From CAZNMF01 sp035547155 (GTDB lineage Bacteria; Acidobacteriota; Vicinamibacteria; Vicinamibacterales; SCN-69-37): 25,552 bases of DNA. The notes beneath the pieces were generated by a model. The model was not told the origin of the DNA. It made no database searches and saw only the letters and a program-made list of their open reading frames with translations. Positions within the stretch are counted from its first letter, which is position 1. Every line of letters starts with the position of its first letter. The stretch lies in assembly GCA_035547155.1 (NCBI GenBank), contig DASZVJ010000243.1:1-25552 (forward strand), written 5' to 3'. Made by a program: the position numbers and the translations under genes. This document shows, piece after piece, positions 16,414 to 23,814 of the stretch.

Positions 16414-17745
16414 ATGCTCCGTTACGTCCATCGCGTCGTCGATCTGCTCGATCCGCAGGTGAATCGCTTCACCAATGTCACGCTCGACGAGGCGCGGCAG
16501 CGCGTCCTGTCCGGCGATCCACAGGCCGTCCGCGACATCGACGGCTCGTTCGCGATCGTCGCGCACGAAGGCATCACCGTCCGCCTGGCGCGATCGATGG
16601 ATCGGCCCATGCGCTACTTCCTCGCGAAGCGCCACGAAGGCCCGGCGCTCTACGTGGCGGATCGCATCGACACGATCCATCGCGCGCTCGACGCCGACGG
16701 CCTCGCCGGACAATTCCATCCGAGCTACACGCGCATGGTGCCCGCGCACTACGTCGTCGAGATCGCGCTCGTCGGCTGCCCTGATCCCGATCCGATCTAC
16801 ACGCGCTTCTTCACGCCGCAGACCAACGCCCTGCCGGCGAGCCTCGACGAGATCGGTCAGCGCTATATCGGCGCGATGGCCACCGAAGTCGAGAAATGGC
16901 TGCGGCAGATCGACTCCACGTCGACACGGCCGGAGCCGATCGGCGTCGCGTTCTCCGGCGGTATCGACAGCGGCGCGGTCCTGCTCGTCGTCTATCACGC
17001 GATGCTGCGGCTCGGTCTGTCTCCCGCACGGCTGAAAGCGTTCGTGCTCAATCTCGGCAACGGCCCTGACGTCGCGCAGGCGCGCGCATTCCTCGAGGCC
17101 GTCGATCTCTCGCTGCTGCTCGAGGAGATCGACACGTCAGCCGACGCCATCGATCTGCAGGAGACCATCCGCGTCGTCGAGGACTACAAGCCGCTGGACA
17201 TCGAGTGCGCGGCGATGGGCCTCGCGCTCTGCCGCGGGATCCGCGCGCGCTATCCGGAATGGCGGCATCTCGCGGACGGCGACGGCGGCGACGAGAACCT
17301 GAAGGACTATCCGATCGAAGAGAACCCCGAGCTGACGATCCGCAGCGTCGTCGACAACCTGATGCTCTATCAGGAGGGCTGGGGCGTCGGCCGTATCAAG
17401 CATTCGCTCACCTACAGTGGCGGTCTCAGCCGCAGCTACGTGCGCACGTACGCGCCGGCCCGGCGCTACGGCTTCGACGGCTTCAGTCCGTACGCGCAGC
17501 CGCCGGTGATCGACATCGCCGAGGGCATCCCGTTCGCCGCGCTCACGCAGTACGACGTGCCGTCGCTCTACGCGCTCAAGGGCGAGATCGTGTCGCGAGG
17601 CGTACGGGCGATCACGGGATTCGAGATGCCCGTCTTTCCGAAGCGCCGCTTTCAGCACGGCGCGCTGCCGGCCGAGTCGATGCGCCGCCGCCTCGATGGC
17701 ACCGAGCAGATCTATCGCCGGACGTTCCACGGCCTGTACGCCTAG
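16414..17745 (+). CDS. Asparagine synthetase-like ATP-dependent amide-forming enzyme with degenerate glutaminase domain
   Basis: Predicted ATP-dependent amide synthase of the AsnB / beta-lactam synthetase / lasso cyclase superfamily, which adenylates a carboxylate and joins it to an amine. The PP-loop SGGIDS (181-186) and a DGDGGDE acidic loop (288-294) are intact. Residues ~41-135 match only the later half of the N-terminal glutamine amidotransferase domain (DGSFAI, then a strand pattern ending VPAHYVVEI). The first part, including the essential Cys2, is missing: the protein starts MLRYVHRVVDLL. It therefore should not hydrolyse glutamine itself and must use ammonia or an amine substrate. 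At 443 aa it is about 100-200 aa shorter than normal AsnB. ATG 16414 is chosen; the frame is open to 16360 inside the TPR gene. Three bases separate it from the radical SAM gene. Confidence 0.85.
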   Translation: MLRYVHRVVDLLDPQVNRFTNVTLDEARQRVLSGDPQAVRDIDGSFAIVAHEGITVRLARSMDRPMRYFLAKRHEGPALYVADRIDTIHRALDADGLAGQFHPSYTRMVPAHYVVEIALVGCPDPDPIYTRFFTPQTNALPASLDEIGQRYIGAMATEVEKWLRQIDSTSTRPEPIGVAFSGGIDSGAVLLVVYHAMLRLGLSPARLKAFVLNLGNGPDVAQARAFLEAVDLSLLLEEIDTSADAIDLQETIRVVEDYKPLDIECAAMGLALCRGIRARYPEWRHLADGDGGDENLKDYPIEENPELTIRSVVDNLMLYQEGWGVGRIKHSLTYSGGLSRSYVRTYAPARRYGFDGFSPYAQPPVIDIAEGIPFAALTQYDVPSLYALKGEIVSRGVRAITGFEMPVFPKRRFQHGALPAESMRRRLDGTEQIYRRTFHGLYA

Positions 17746-17748
17746 CCG

Positions 17749-18753
17749 ATGCCCGCGTATCCGACGATCGCCTCGGCGCGCGATCGCTTCGTGCTCGATC
17801 ACCGTCCCCTTCGCCCCGCCAACGACGCCTGGGCTCGCCCGCGCGTCGTCGTCGAGGACGAGTGCGCGGCCGACGGCGGCATGGCGCGCGTCGCGACGAT
17901 CTTCCTGACCGGACGCGAGTGCCCGTGGCGCTGCGTCATGTGCGACTTGTGGATGCATACGACCGTGGGTGACACACCTGCCGGCGCGATCGTCGCGCAG
18001 ATTGCGGCAGCGCGCGAGCCTCTGGCGTCGGCGTGGCCGGTCGACGTCGTCAAGCTGTACAACGCGGGCAGCTTCTTCGATCCGCGCGCGGTGCCGACGT
18101 CCGACTATCCGGCCATCGCCGCACAGCTCCGTGGCGTGTCCAGAGTCATCGTCGAGTCGCACCCGTCGCTGATCGGCGAGCGCACGATGCGATTCGTCGA
18201 CGCACTGCAACGCACGTCAGCGGGCGGCCGGACGCCCGTGCTCGAAGTCGCGATGGGACTCGAGACGGCCAATCCGGATGCGCTCGAACGCCTGAACAAG
18301 CGCATGACGATCGGCACATTCGTCGCGTCTGCGAGCACGCTGCGCCACGCGGGCCTCGCGCTGCGCACGTTTCTGCTGATCTCCCCGCCCTTCGTCCCGT
18401 ACGACCAGCAGGACCACTGGCTCGAACATTCGATCGATCTCGCGATCGATTGCGGCGCGTCCGTTGTTTCGCTCATCCCGCTTCGCACGGGCAACGGCGC
18501 GATCGACGCGCTCGTGGCGAATGGCCTCGCGCAGCCGCCGGCGATGGCCGACATCGAGCGCAGCGCCGCCCTCGCGCTCGGACGCGCCGCCGGCACGCCG
18601 GCGCGTGCGTTCGTCGATCTCTGGGATCTGCCGCGGTTCTCGTCGTGCACGCTGTGCGTCGATCGCCGGCTGGCCCGGCTCGACCGCATCAATCGCACGC
18701 AGCGTGACGCGCCTGCCGTGATCTGCCCTCGCTGCAGCGCCGAATCCGCATGA
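17749..18753 (+). CDS. Radical SAM protein with C-terminal cysteine pairs
   Basis: Radical S-adenosylmethionine enzyme: a [4Fe-4S] cluster cleaves SAM to start radical chemistry. The cluster motif is Cys58-x3-Cys62-x2-Cys65 (ECPWRCVMCDLW), with NAGSFFD after strand 2 and the GLET motif (GLETANPDALERLNKRMT) later in the barrel. The context IFLTGRECPWRCVMC is reminiscent of the RaSEA-like TIGR01210 group, but I cannot assign it. Four further cysteines at the C-terminus, Cys300/303 (CTLC) and Cys326/329 (CPRC), could bind a second FeS cluster or zinc. 334 aa. It starts three bases after the amidotransferase stop and overlaps the FAD gene by 4 bp, so stoichiometric expression is likely. Substrate unknown. 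Confidence 0.9.
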   Translation: MPAYPTIASARDRFVLDHRPLRPANDAWARPRVVVEDECAADGGMARVATIFLTGRECPWRCVMCDLWMHTTVGDTPAGAIVAQIAAAREPLASAWPVDVVKLYNAGSFFDPRAVPTSDYPAIAAQLRGVSRVIVESHPSLIGERTMRFVDALQRTSAGGRTPVLEVAMGLETANPDALERLNKRMTIGTFVASASTLRHAGLALRTFLLISPPFVPYDQQDHWLEHSIDLAIDCGASVVSLIPLRTGNGAIDALVANGLAQPPAMADIERSAALALGRAAGTPARAFVDLWDLPRFSSCTLCVDRRLARLDRINRTQRDAPAVICPRCSAESA

Positions 18754-20318
18754 CGCCGCTGCAGCCGCGCGAGCGGATCGACGTCGATGTCGCAATCGTC
18801 GGCTCCGGCTTTTCCGGCGCGCTGGCCGCGCTCGCCCTGCGGCAACGCGGACGCCGTGTCGCGCTCCTCGAGCGCGGGCGGCATCCGCGCTTCGCGATCG
18901 GCGAGTCGACGACGCCGCTGACCAACCTGCTGATCGAAGAGCTCGCCGCACGGTACGAGCTGCCACGCCTCGCGTCGTTCTCGAAATGGGGCACGTGGCA
19001 GCGCGAGCACGCCGACGTCGCGTGTGGCTTGAAGCGCGGCTTCACGTTCATGTTCCATCACCTCGACGAGCCGTTCGCCGAAGCCACGCCGCGCGATCGG
19101 CAGCTGCTCGTCGCCGCGAGCCCGCACGACCAGGTGGCCGACACGCATTGGTACCGGCCGGATTTCGATCACGCGCTCGTGCGAGCGGCTGAAGCGGCAG
19201 GTGCGATCTATCTGGATCAGACGCGCATCCAACACGTCCACGTGCGGCCCAGCGGGATCGATCTCGAGGTGACGCGCGATGGCCGAGCCATCGACGTCGC
19301 CGCGGACTTCGTCATCGACGCCAGTGGACCGCGCGGCTTGCTATCGACGACGCTCGGCACGGGCAGCGCACCGCTCCGTTGGCTGCCACCGACGCAGGGG
19401 ATCTACACGCATTTCGAAGACGTCGGCGAGTGGGCGGATCTCATACCGATGGACGGCAATCCCCCCTACCCGCCGGACGCCGCGGCGCTGCATCACGTCT
19501 TCGACGGCGGCTGGATCTGGGTGCTGCGCTTCAACAACGGCATCACGAGCGCGGGCGCCGCGCTCGAAGATCGACTCGCGAGCACGCTGAACGCCGCCGA
19601 CGCTGAGCCGGCCTGGCATCGTCTGCTCGATCGGCTGCCGTCGGTGCGTGATCAATTTCGATCGGCGCGCGTGACGCTGCCGTTCGTGCACGCGCCGCGC
19701 GTCGCGTATCGCTGCCGTGAAGTCGTCGGACCGTCATGGGCGCTGCTGCCGTCAGCGGCGGGCGTCATCGATCCGCTGCTGTCGACCGGATTTCCGCTGA
19801 CGCTGCTCGGGCTGCTGCGGCTGCTCGAGATTCTGGAGACGACGACCCCAGGCGACGCGAGAGACGCGGCGCTCGCAGGCTACGCGCGCATCACGCAGGC
19901 CGAGCTCGACATCACCGAACAGCTCGTCGCCGCGCTCTACGCGACCATGACGGATCCCGATCTGTTCCGGCGGCTCAGTCTGCTCTACTTCGCCGCGGCC
20001 AGTTACAGCGAAGCCGCGCGCCGGCTCGGCCGTCCGCATCTCGCGCCCGGCTTTCTGCTGCACGCGCATCCGCGATTCGGTCCCGAGCTCGCCGCGTGCG
20101 CGGCGTTGGCCGCCTCACGGCCGTCTGGCGACGCGCGTGTCGCGCTCGTCGATCGCATCGCCCGCGCCATCGAGCCCTTCGACGTCGCCGGTCTTCACGA
20201 CGCGACGCGTCGTCACTGGTATCCGGCGCTGTCGTCGGATCTGTTGGAGAACGCGTCGAAGCTCGACGCGACGGTCGATGAGATTCACGCGCTGCTGGTG
20301 CGGTGTGGATTGACGTGA
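18750..20318 (+). CDS. Flavin-dependent halogenase-like FAD oxidoreductase
   Basis: FAD enzyme of the tryptophan/phenol halogenase superfamily. Residues 12-45 form a Rossmann FAD fold with GSGFSG (18-23); GESTTP (51-56) follows as in halogenases; Lys95 in CGLKRGFTF sits where the HOCl-guiding lysine of phenolic halogenases is found; GVIDPLLSTG (338-347) is the second flavin-binding stretch. The WxWxIP motif that marks true halogenases is changed: WIWVLR (255-260) keeps both tryptophans but not Ile-Pro. So the enzyme may halogenate, hydroxylate or dehydrogenate. 522 aa is a normal length, with a helical C-terminal extension. The start ATGA overlaps the radical SAM stop. Last gene of the operon; it converges on the LiaF-like gene with an 8-bp repeat array in between. 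Confidence 0.85.
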   Translation: MTPLQPRERIDVDVAIVGSGFSGALAALALRQRGRRVALLERGRHPRFAIGESTTPLTNLLIEELAARYELPRLASFSKWGTWQREHADVACGLKRGFTFMFHHLDEPFAEATPRDRQLLVAASPHDQVADTHWYRPDFDHALVRAAEAAGAIYLDQTRIQHVHVRPSGIDLEVTRDGRAIDVAADFVIDASGPRGLLSTTLGTGSAPLRWLPPTQGIYTHFEDVGEWADLIPMDGNPPYPPDAAALHHVFDGGWIWVLRFNNGITSAGAALEDRLASTLNAADAEPAWHRLLDRLPSVRDQFRSARVTLPFVHAPRVAYRCREVVGPSWALLPSAAGVIDPLLSTGFPLTLLGLLRLLEILETTTPGDARDAALAGYARITQAELDITEQLVAALYATMTDPDLFRRLSLLYFAAASYSEAARRLGRPHLAPGFLLHAHPRFGPELAACAALAASRPSGDARVALVDRIARAIEPFDVAGLHDATRRHWYPALSSDLLENASKLDATVDEIHALLVRCGLT

Positions 20319-20332
20319 GCGGAGCGGCCTTA

Positions 20333-20380
20333 GTCCCCTCGTCCCCTGGTCCCTTGGTCCCTTGGTCCCTTGGTCCCCTA
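20333..20380. repeat. Array of six 8-bp units (GTCCCYTG), between convergent genes
   Basis: GTCCCCTC, GTCCCCTG, three GTCCCTTG and GTCCCCTA lie head to tail, filling most of the 67-bp gap between the convergent FAD gene and LiaF-like gene. The same word recurs in inverted orientation at 21173-21212, on the other side of the LiaF-like gene. Confidence 0.9.
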
Positions 20381-20385
20381 TCCCG

Positions 20386-21069
20386 TTACGACTTGACCGT
20401 CACCCCGCCCATGATCACCGTGCCTCTCAAGACGACGTGTGGAGGCGTGGCAGGAATCGTCGCCGAGGCGCCGCCGGTGTCCGTCGGCGGCCGCGCGGCG
20501 GTGGGCTCGTCGTCTTCAGACGGACGATTCTTTCGCTGATCGTTGACGCCCGCCATGATCGACGTCGTTTGAATGTCGATCTGCCAGTCGCTGGGCGCGC
20601 GAATGACGCAACCGCCCATCGCCGTGAACAGATCGACGACGACGGTGCCACCCGGCGGGATGGAGGCCTGACGCAGATCGAGCTCGGCGCCGCCCATGAC
20701 GGCCGTGATGTCCGCGCCTTTGAACTCGCCCGTGTAGGCCGGCCCTTTGCCGCCGCCCATCACCGCAAACACGTGCACCTGCCCGTCGTGGTTGTCGGCC
20801 TTCGCGCGACGTTCGAACGCATGGCTGAAGAGCAGGCCAAGCAGCAGAATCCAGATCAACCCGCCGATCGGCGCGAGGTTGACGTTGCCGTCGCCGCGGC
20901 GCGCCTGCAGGATGACGGCGCCGCCGATGAGAATCAACGCGACGGGCCAGAGCTTGACGATCTGCTGCAGCTCCATGCGCCCGTTCGTCTCGAGCAGGAA
21001 CAGAATGCCGAACCCGACGAAACAGAGTCCCGTCGCGACGTTCACGTAGTTGATGCGCTCAGTGGTCAC
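20386..21069 (-). CDS. LiaF-like membrane protein (DUF5668-type helices plus MGG-repeat domain)
   Basis: Membrane protein of the LiaI/LiaF group, which in Firmicutes senses or reports cell-envelope stress; the role in this organism is unknown. Three hydrophobic helices come first (~10-27, 38-55, 66-83). A cytoplasmic or periplasmic beta domain follows, with the recurring strand motif ending in MGG: FAVMGGG, TAVMGGAELDLR, FTAMGGCVIRAP and VIMGGVTVKS, as in the LiaF C-terminal / DUF1707-adjacent domain. A Pro/Thr/Asp-rich linker interrupts it at ~180-210. The start is GTG 21069 with a strong site, GGGAGG, six bases upstream, so this non-ATG start is well supported. No LiaRS-like two-component pair is adjacent. 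The gene stands between inverted 8-bp arrays. Confidence 0.82.
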   Translation of the reverse strand: MTTERINYVNVATGLCFVGFGILFLLETNGRMELQQIVKLWPVALILIGGAVILQARRGDGNVNLAPIGGLIWILLLGLLFSHAFERRAKADNHDGQVHVFAVMGGGKGPAYTGEFKGADITAVMGGAELDLRQASIPPGGTVVVDLFTAMGGCVIRAPSDWQIDIQTTSIMAGVNDQRKNRPSEDDEPTAARPPTDTGGASATIPATPPHVVLRGTVIMGGVTVKS

Positions 21070-21352
21070 TGGCCGCCTCCCTGACGAGTGTCAGTCTGCG
21101 CGGGCCGCCGATGCGATGCACGGCCGTGTCGGCCAACGGCGGTCCGGGATCGGCGAACGGGGGAAGGAAGGGACCAGGGGACCAGGGGACCAGGGGACCA
21201 GGGGACCAGGGGACGATGAACGGCCGACGACGGCCAAGGCGTCCGGGATGTCGACCGTGACGGCTCCGCGCACTCTACGTCCCCAAGAGTCCTTCCGGCA
21301 CCACGGCACTCGTGCGTGGTTGCAGGCGATCTTCGAAGTAGGTGCGCCTGAG
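21070..21352. other. Intergenic region (283 bp) without a gene
   Basis: Lies between two minus-strand genes. It holds the Shine-Dalgarno of the LiaF-like gene and the 8-bp array; the remaining ~140 bp (21213-21352) show no ORF with a start site, hairpin or promoter I would defend. Confidence 0.6.
21173..21212. repeat. Array of five 8-bp units (ACCAGGGG)
   Basis: Five perfect head-to-tail ACCAGGGG units, followed by GACGATGAA. Read on the minus strand the unit is CCCCTGGT, a rotation of the GTCCCCTG word at 20333-20380, so the two arrays are inverted around the LiaF-like gene. Perfect units suggest recent expansion or slippage. Confidence 0.92.
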
Positions 21353-21931
21353 CTATGTGCCGCTGGGCGCGCCGCCTCTTCTCCGATTCGGGCTCCTGCT
21401 CCGCCGCCGCAGCAGCAGCTTGATCCATAGAAACCCCACGAGCACGAACGGCATCGCGAAGACGAACATCAGCATCGGCGCCGGACGCAGATCGTAGGTC
21501 GCGTCGACGTGCGAGTCGATGTCCGTATGGCCGAGCGGGCCGTCGATCGACACGTGCACGCGAAACGGGCCCTCGTGATCCATCAGCAGCGCGACGAGGT
21601 GCTGCGTCGCGTCGTTCTCGACCCGCGCCGCGTCGCCCTCGATCGTCGCGCCGTCGCGATCGGTGGGTGCGATGACGACGTGGACACGCGTTTCTGGCGG
21701 CGGCGGCGCGTCGACGTGCGCGGGCTTCACCGTGACCCAGAACCGTCCCGCCGGCGTGCGATCGTCGGTGGTGTCGGGATCGGTCCAGACGGACACCTGA
21801 TACGGACCGAACGTCTGTGTCGACACGATCGGATACGGCGGTCCCGAATGCGCAGACGCCGGCCTCGCGCATACCGCGAGCCCGAGGCCTGTCGCGACAA
21901 TCGCGCGCCGCCACTTCCCCACCTGCATCAT
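21353..21931 (-). CDS. Exported, C-terminally membrane-anchored periplasmic protein of unknown family
   Basis: Signal peptide at the N-terminus (WRRAIVATGLGLAVCARPASA), predicted cut after ASA at residue 27, then a ~120-aa beta-rich periplasmic domain, a membrane helix (MLMFVFAMPFVLVGFLWIKLLL, about 153-174) and a basic Arg-rich cytosolic tail. The predicted mature protein begins His-Ser-Gly, so His28 could be a metal ligand, as in histidine-brace copper proteins such as CopC; that is inference. ATG 21931 overlaps the stop of the NosR-like gene (ATGA), with a second ATG next to it at 21928; coupling is likely. The open frame continues far upstream to 23338 but is antisense-free shadow of the NosR-like gene. 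Last gene of the redox module. I do not recognise the family. Confidence 0.72.
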   Translation of the reverse strand: MMQVGKWRRAIVATGLGLAVCARPASAHSGPPYPIVSTQTFGPYQVSVWTDPDTTDDRTPAGRFWVTVKPAHVDAPPPPETRVHVVIAPTDRDGATIEGDAARVENDATQHLVALLMDHEGPFRVHVSIDGPLGHTDIDSHVDATYDLRPAPMLMFVFAMPFVLVGFLWIKLLLRRRSRSPNRRRGGAPSGT

Positions 21932-23385
21932 CCGCCCGCCCCCAAACCTCGCATCTCCATCGGTTGATACATCACCCAGATCGCAAACGCGCACAATGCG
22001 AGCACGACGAGGGCCCACGGCACGAGCGCACGCTCTGCTCGATCGGGCTCGTCCTGCGACGCGATGAGCGACAGCACGCCGAGCGATCCAATCGTCCCAA
22101 GCAGGATCAAGCCCGTCTGGATCGGAAACACGTGTCCCGGCCGCATGCCGGCCCATCGCCACAGCGGCTCGCCCAGCACGGCGCGTCCCGCGAGATCGAT
22201 CGCGGCGCTCTGCACGACCGGCACGACGACGAGGATGCCGGTGAGGAGATGAAAGGCATAGTGCGCGAGCCAGGCGCCGAAGCCGAACGGCGCAAGGCCG
22301 AAGACGTAGCGCATCACGATCTGACCGGTCGATCGCACGCGATCGCCCGTCAGCCTCTTCGTCGCCGCGGCGGCCGCGCCGACCAGCACGGCCGGCACGA
22401 TGCCCAGCGCGACGACGAAGATCGCCCCGAGGACGACCGTCTCTGATCGCGTGCCGAGCGCACGCGACAGCCACTGCTCGACGCCGCGCACGGGCGTCAC
22501 CATCGCGAACGCATTGACGAGCGCGCCGAACACGAACACGAGCACGAGCGCGGCGAGATCGGGACGATTCGCAAGTCGTCCAATCGCGGATCGCCGGCGC
22601 GTATCCGCCAGCTCGATCCCCGGCGCCCGCGGCGCGATCGCGATGTTGTCGTGCGGACACGCCTGGACGCAGTCGAGACAGAACGTGCAGTCGAGATTGC
22701 CGACCTTCGATGGCAGGAACAACCCCAGCTCGCAGCCGCGCTGCACGATCGGTGCAGGCGCCGGCGCGGCACGATGGCCGGCGATGCAGTCCTCGGTCCG
22801 GCACGCGCCGCACGTGCCCGCGTCGCGCACGCGCAGCTCGAACGGCGACACCGTCGACGCGACGAAGTTGAACTGGCCGATCGGGCAGAGATATCTGCAG
22901 AACGTCGCGCCCGTGAACACGAGATCGACCACGAGCGCCGCGCCGAAGTACGCGAGCACGAGCCACGCGGTCGCGCGCGGCAGCGACCAGAGATCGAACA
23001 GCTCGTACGTGAACAGCACCGCGACCAGCAACAGCAGCGCGACCCATTTGCCGCGCAGCCACTTCGGCCAATGCAGACGCGGCGCGTGGATCAGACGTCC
23101 CCAGTCGCGCACGCGGATGAACGGACAGCCCGCGCAGAACAGATTGCCGACCGCGAGCAGCGCGACCGCGAGCAGGCCGCGATAGTGGACCCAGACGAGT
23201 ACGGTGGAGAGATTGCTGGACGCGATCTCCGGCCCGAACAGGCCGTGCAGGACGACGACGACCGCCAGCGCCAGCAGCACGAGCTGCATCGTCGTCCGGG
23301 CGTGCCGCCACCGCAACGCGCGCCCGATGACCGGCCATCGCAGCACGTCCATTCCGCGGAGCGTACCATCAGTCGTCGAGCTCAT
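21928..23385 (-). CDS. NosR/NapH-like membrane polyferredoxin (4Fe-4S)
   Basis: Integral membrane iron-sulfur protein expected to carry electrons between the quinone pool and a periplasmic or membrane acceptor. About nine to ten hydrophobic helices. Cysteines: Cys84/87 (FCAGCP), Cys163/167 in CRYLCPIGQFN (the NapH/NosR/CcoG signature), a first ferredoxin-like site Cys192/195/200 plus Cys218, and a second, complete site Cys233/236/239/243 (CTFCLDCVQACP). The first site lacks the usual CxxCxxCxxxCP spacing, so it may hold an altered cluster. NosR's FMN-binding domain is absent. 485 aa from ATG 23385; ATG 23352 (MDVLRWP) is an alternative, neither with a good Shine-Dalgarno. It lies 25 bp after the YtkA-like gene and overlaps the next gene by 4 bp. 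Confidence 0.85.
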   Translation of the reverse strand: MSSTTDGTLRGMDVLRWPVIGRALRWRHARTTMQLVLLALAVVVVLHGLFGPEIASSNLSTVLVWVHYRGLLAVALLAVGNLFCAGCPFIRVRDWGRLIHAPRLHWPKWLRGKWVALLLLVAVLFTYELFDLWSLPRATAWLVLAYFGAALVVDLVFTGATFCRYLCPIGQFNFVASTVSPFELRVRDAGTCGACRTEDCIAGHRAAPAPAPIVQRGCELGLFLPSKVGNLDCTFCLDCVQACPHDNIAIAPRAPGIELADTRRRSAIGRLANRPDLAALVLVFVFGALVNAFAMVTPVRGVEQWLSRALGTRSETVVLGAIFVVALGIVPAVLVGAAAAATKRLTGDRVRSTGQIVMRYVFGLAPFGFGAWLAHYAFHLLTGILVVVPVVQSAAIDLAGRAVLGEPLWRWAGMRPGHVFPIQTGLILLGTIGSLGVLSLIASQDEPDRAERALVPWALVVLALCAFAIWVMYQPMEMRGLGAGG

Positions 23386-23410
23386 TCGAACATCGAACGT
23401 GAAAACGGCC

Positions 23411-23806
23411 TCACCCGCCGTGACGCGCCGTGAGCCGCCCGATCTCCTTGCGCACGCGCTGGCCGTCGGCCGTTCTGACGTCGGCGAACAGCACCCAGTC
23501 GCCGGCCATCGTCAACGAGAGGCTCGCGTCGTACTGTCCGCCGCCGCGATCGGGAGCCGGTTCGATGACGGGCGCCATGCCGGGATGCGTCATGTGCGCT
23601 TCGAGCTGGACCGTCGCGCCGGCAATCGGCCGCTGGCGCATGTCGCGGAGCGAAAGCTGCGCGGCCACCGCCTCGCCAACAACGGGCGCCTGCGGCGTGA
23701 CGGTCAGACCGATCGTGATGTCAGCGGAAGTAGGTGCGCGGCGGCACGCCCCGCCGGCCGTGACCGCCGCCACGAGAGCGACGATCAGGGCCAGTCGATG
23801 AGGCAT
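23411..23806 (-). CDS. YtkA-like periplasmic (lipo)protein
   Basis: 131-aa exported protein with a hydrophobic signal (LALIVALVAAVTAGGA) ending at Cys21. A lipid anchor is possible, although GGAC is a poor lipobox. The rest matches the YtkA-like / FixH-like beta-sandwich: GLTVTPQAPVVGE, LRDMRQRPIAGATVQLEAHMTHPGMAP and GQYDASLSLTMAGDW. His71, Met72, His74 and Met77 in HMTHPGM are potential copper ligands (inference). ATG 23806 is chosen by family fit; the upstream frame to 24454 is a shadow. It sits 8 bp after the histidine-rich membrane gene and 25 bp before the NosR-like gene, so it belongs to the same operon. Confidence 0.78.
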   Translation of the reverse strand: MPHRLALIVALVAAVTAGGACRRAPTSADITIGLTVTPQAPVVGEAVAAQLSLRDMRQRPIAGATVQLEAHMTHPGMAPVIEPAPDRGGGQYDASLSLTMAGDWVLFADVRTADGQRVRKEIGRLTARHGG

Positions 23807-23814
23807 GGAAAGCG

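Noticed and set aside
15413..20318. Lasso peptide gene cluster (because of the Asn-synthetase-like gene)
   Set aside because: No precursor peptide, leader-binding B1 protein, B2 protease or ABC transporter is present, and the radical SAM and FAD genes are not part of known lasso clusters.
20333..21212. CRISPR array
   Set aside because: The repeated units are 8 bp, contiguous and without spacers; no cas genes are present.
21932..23338. Upstream extension of the anchored periplasmic protein to 661 aa
   Set aside because: The extra residues are Arg/Ala-rich and coincide with the NosR-like gene in another frame; the signal peptide at 21931 marks the true start.
21928..23385. True NosR of a nitrous oxide reductase operon
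   Set aside because: The protein lacks the N-terminal FMN-binding periplasmic domain of NosR, and nosZ/nosDFY are not adjacent.
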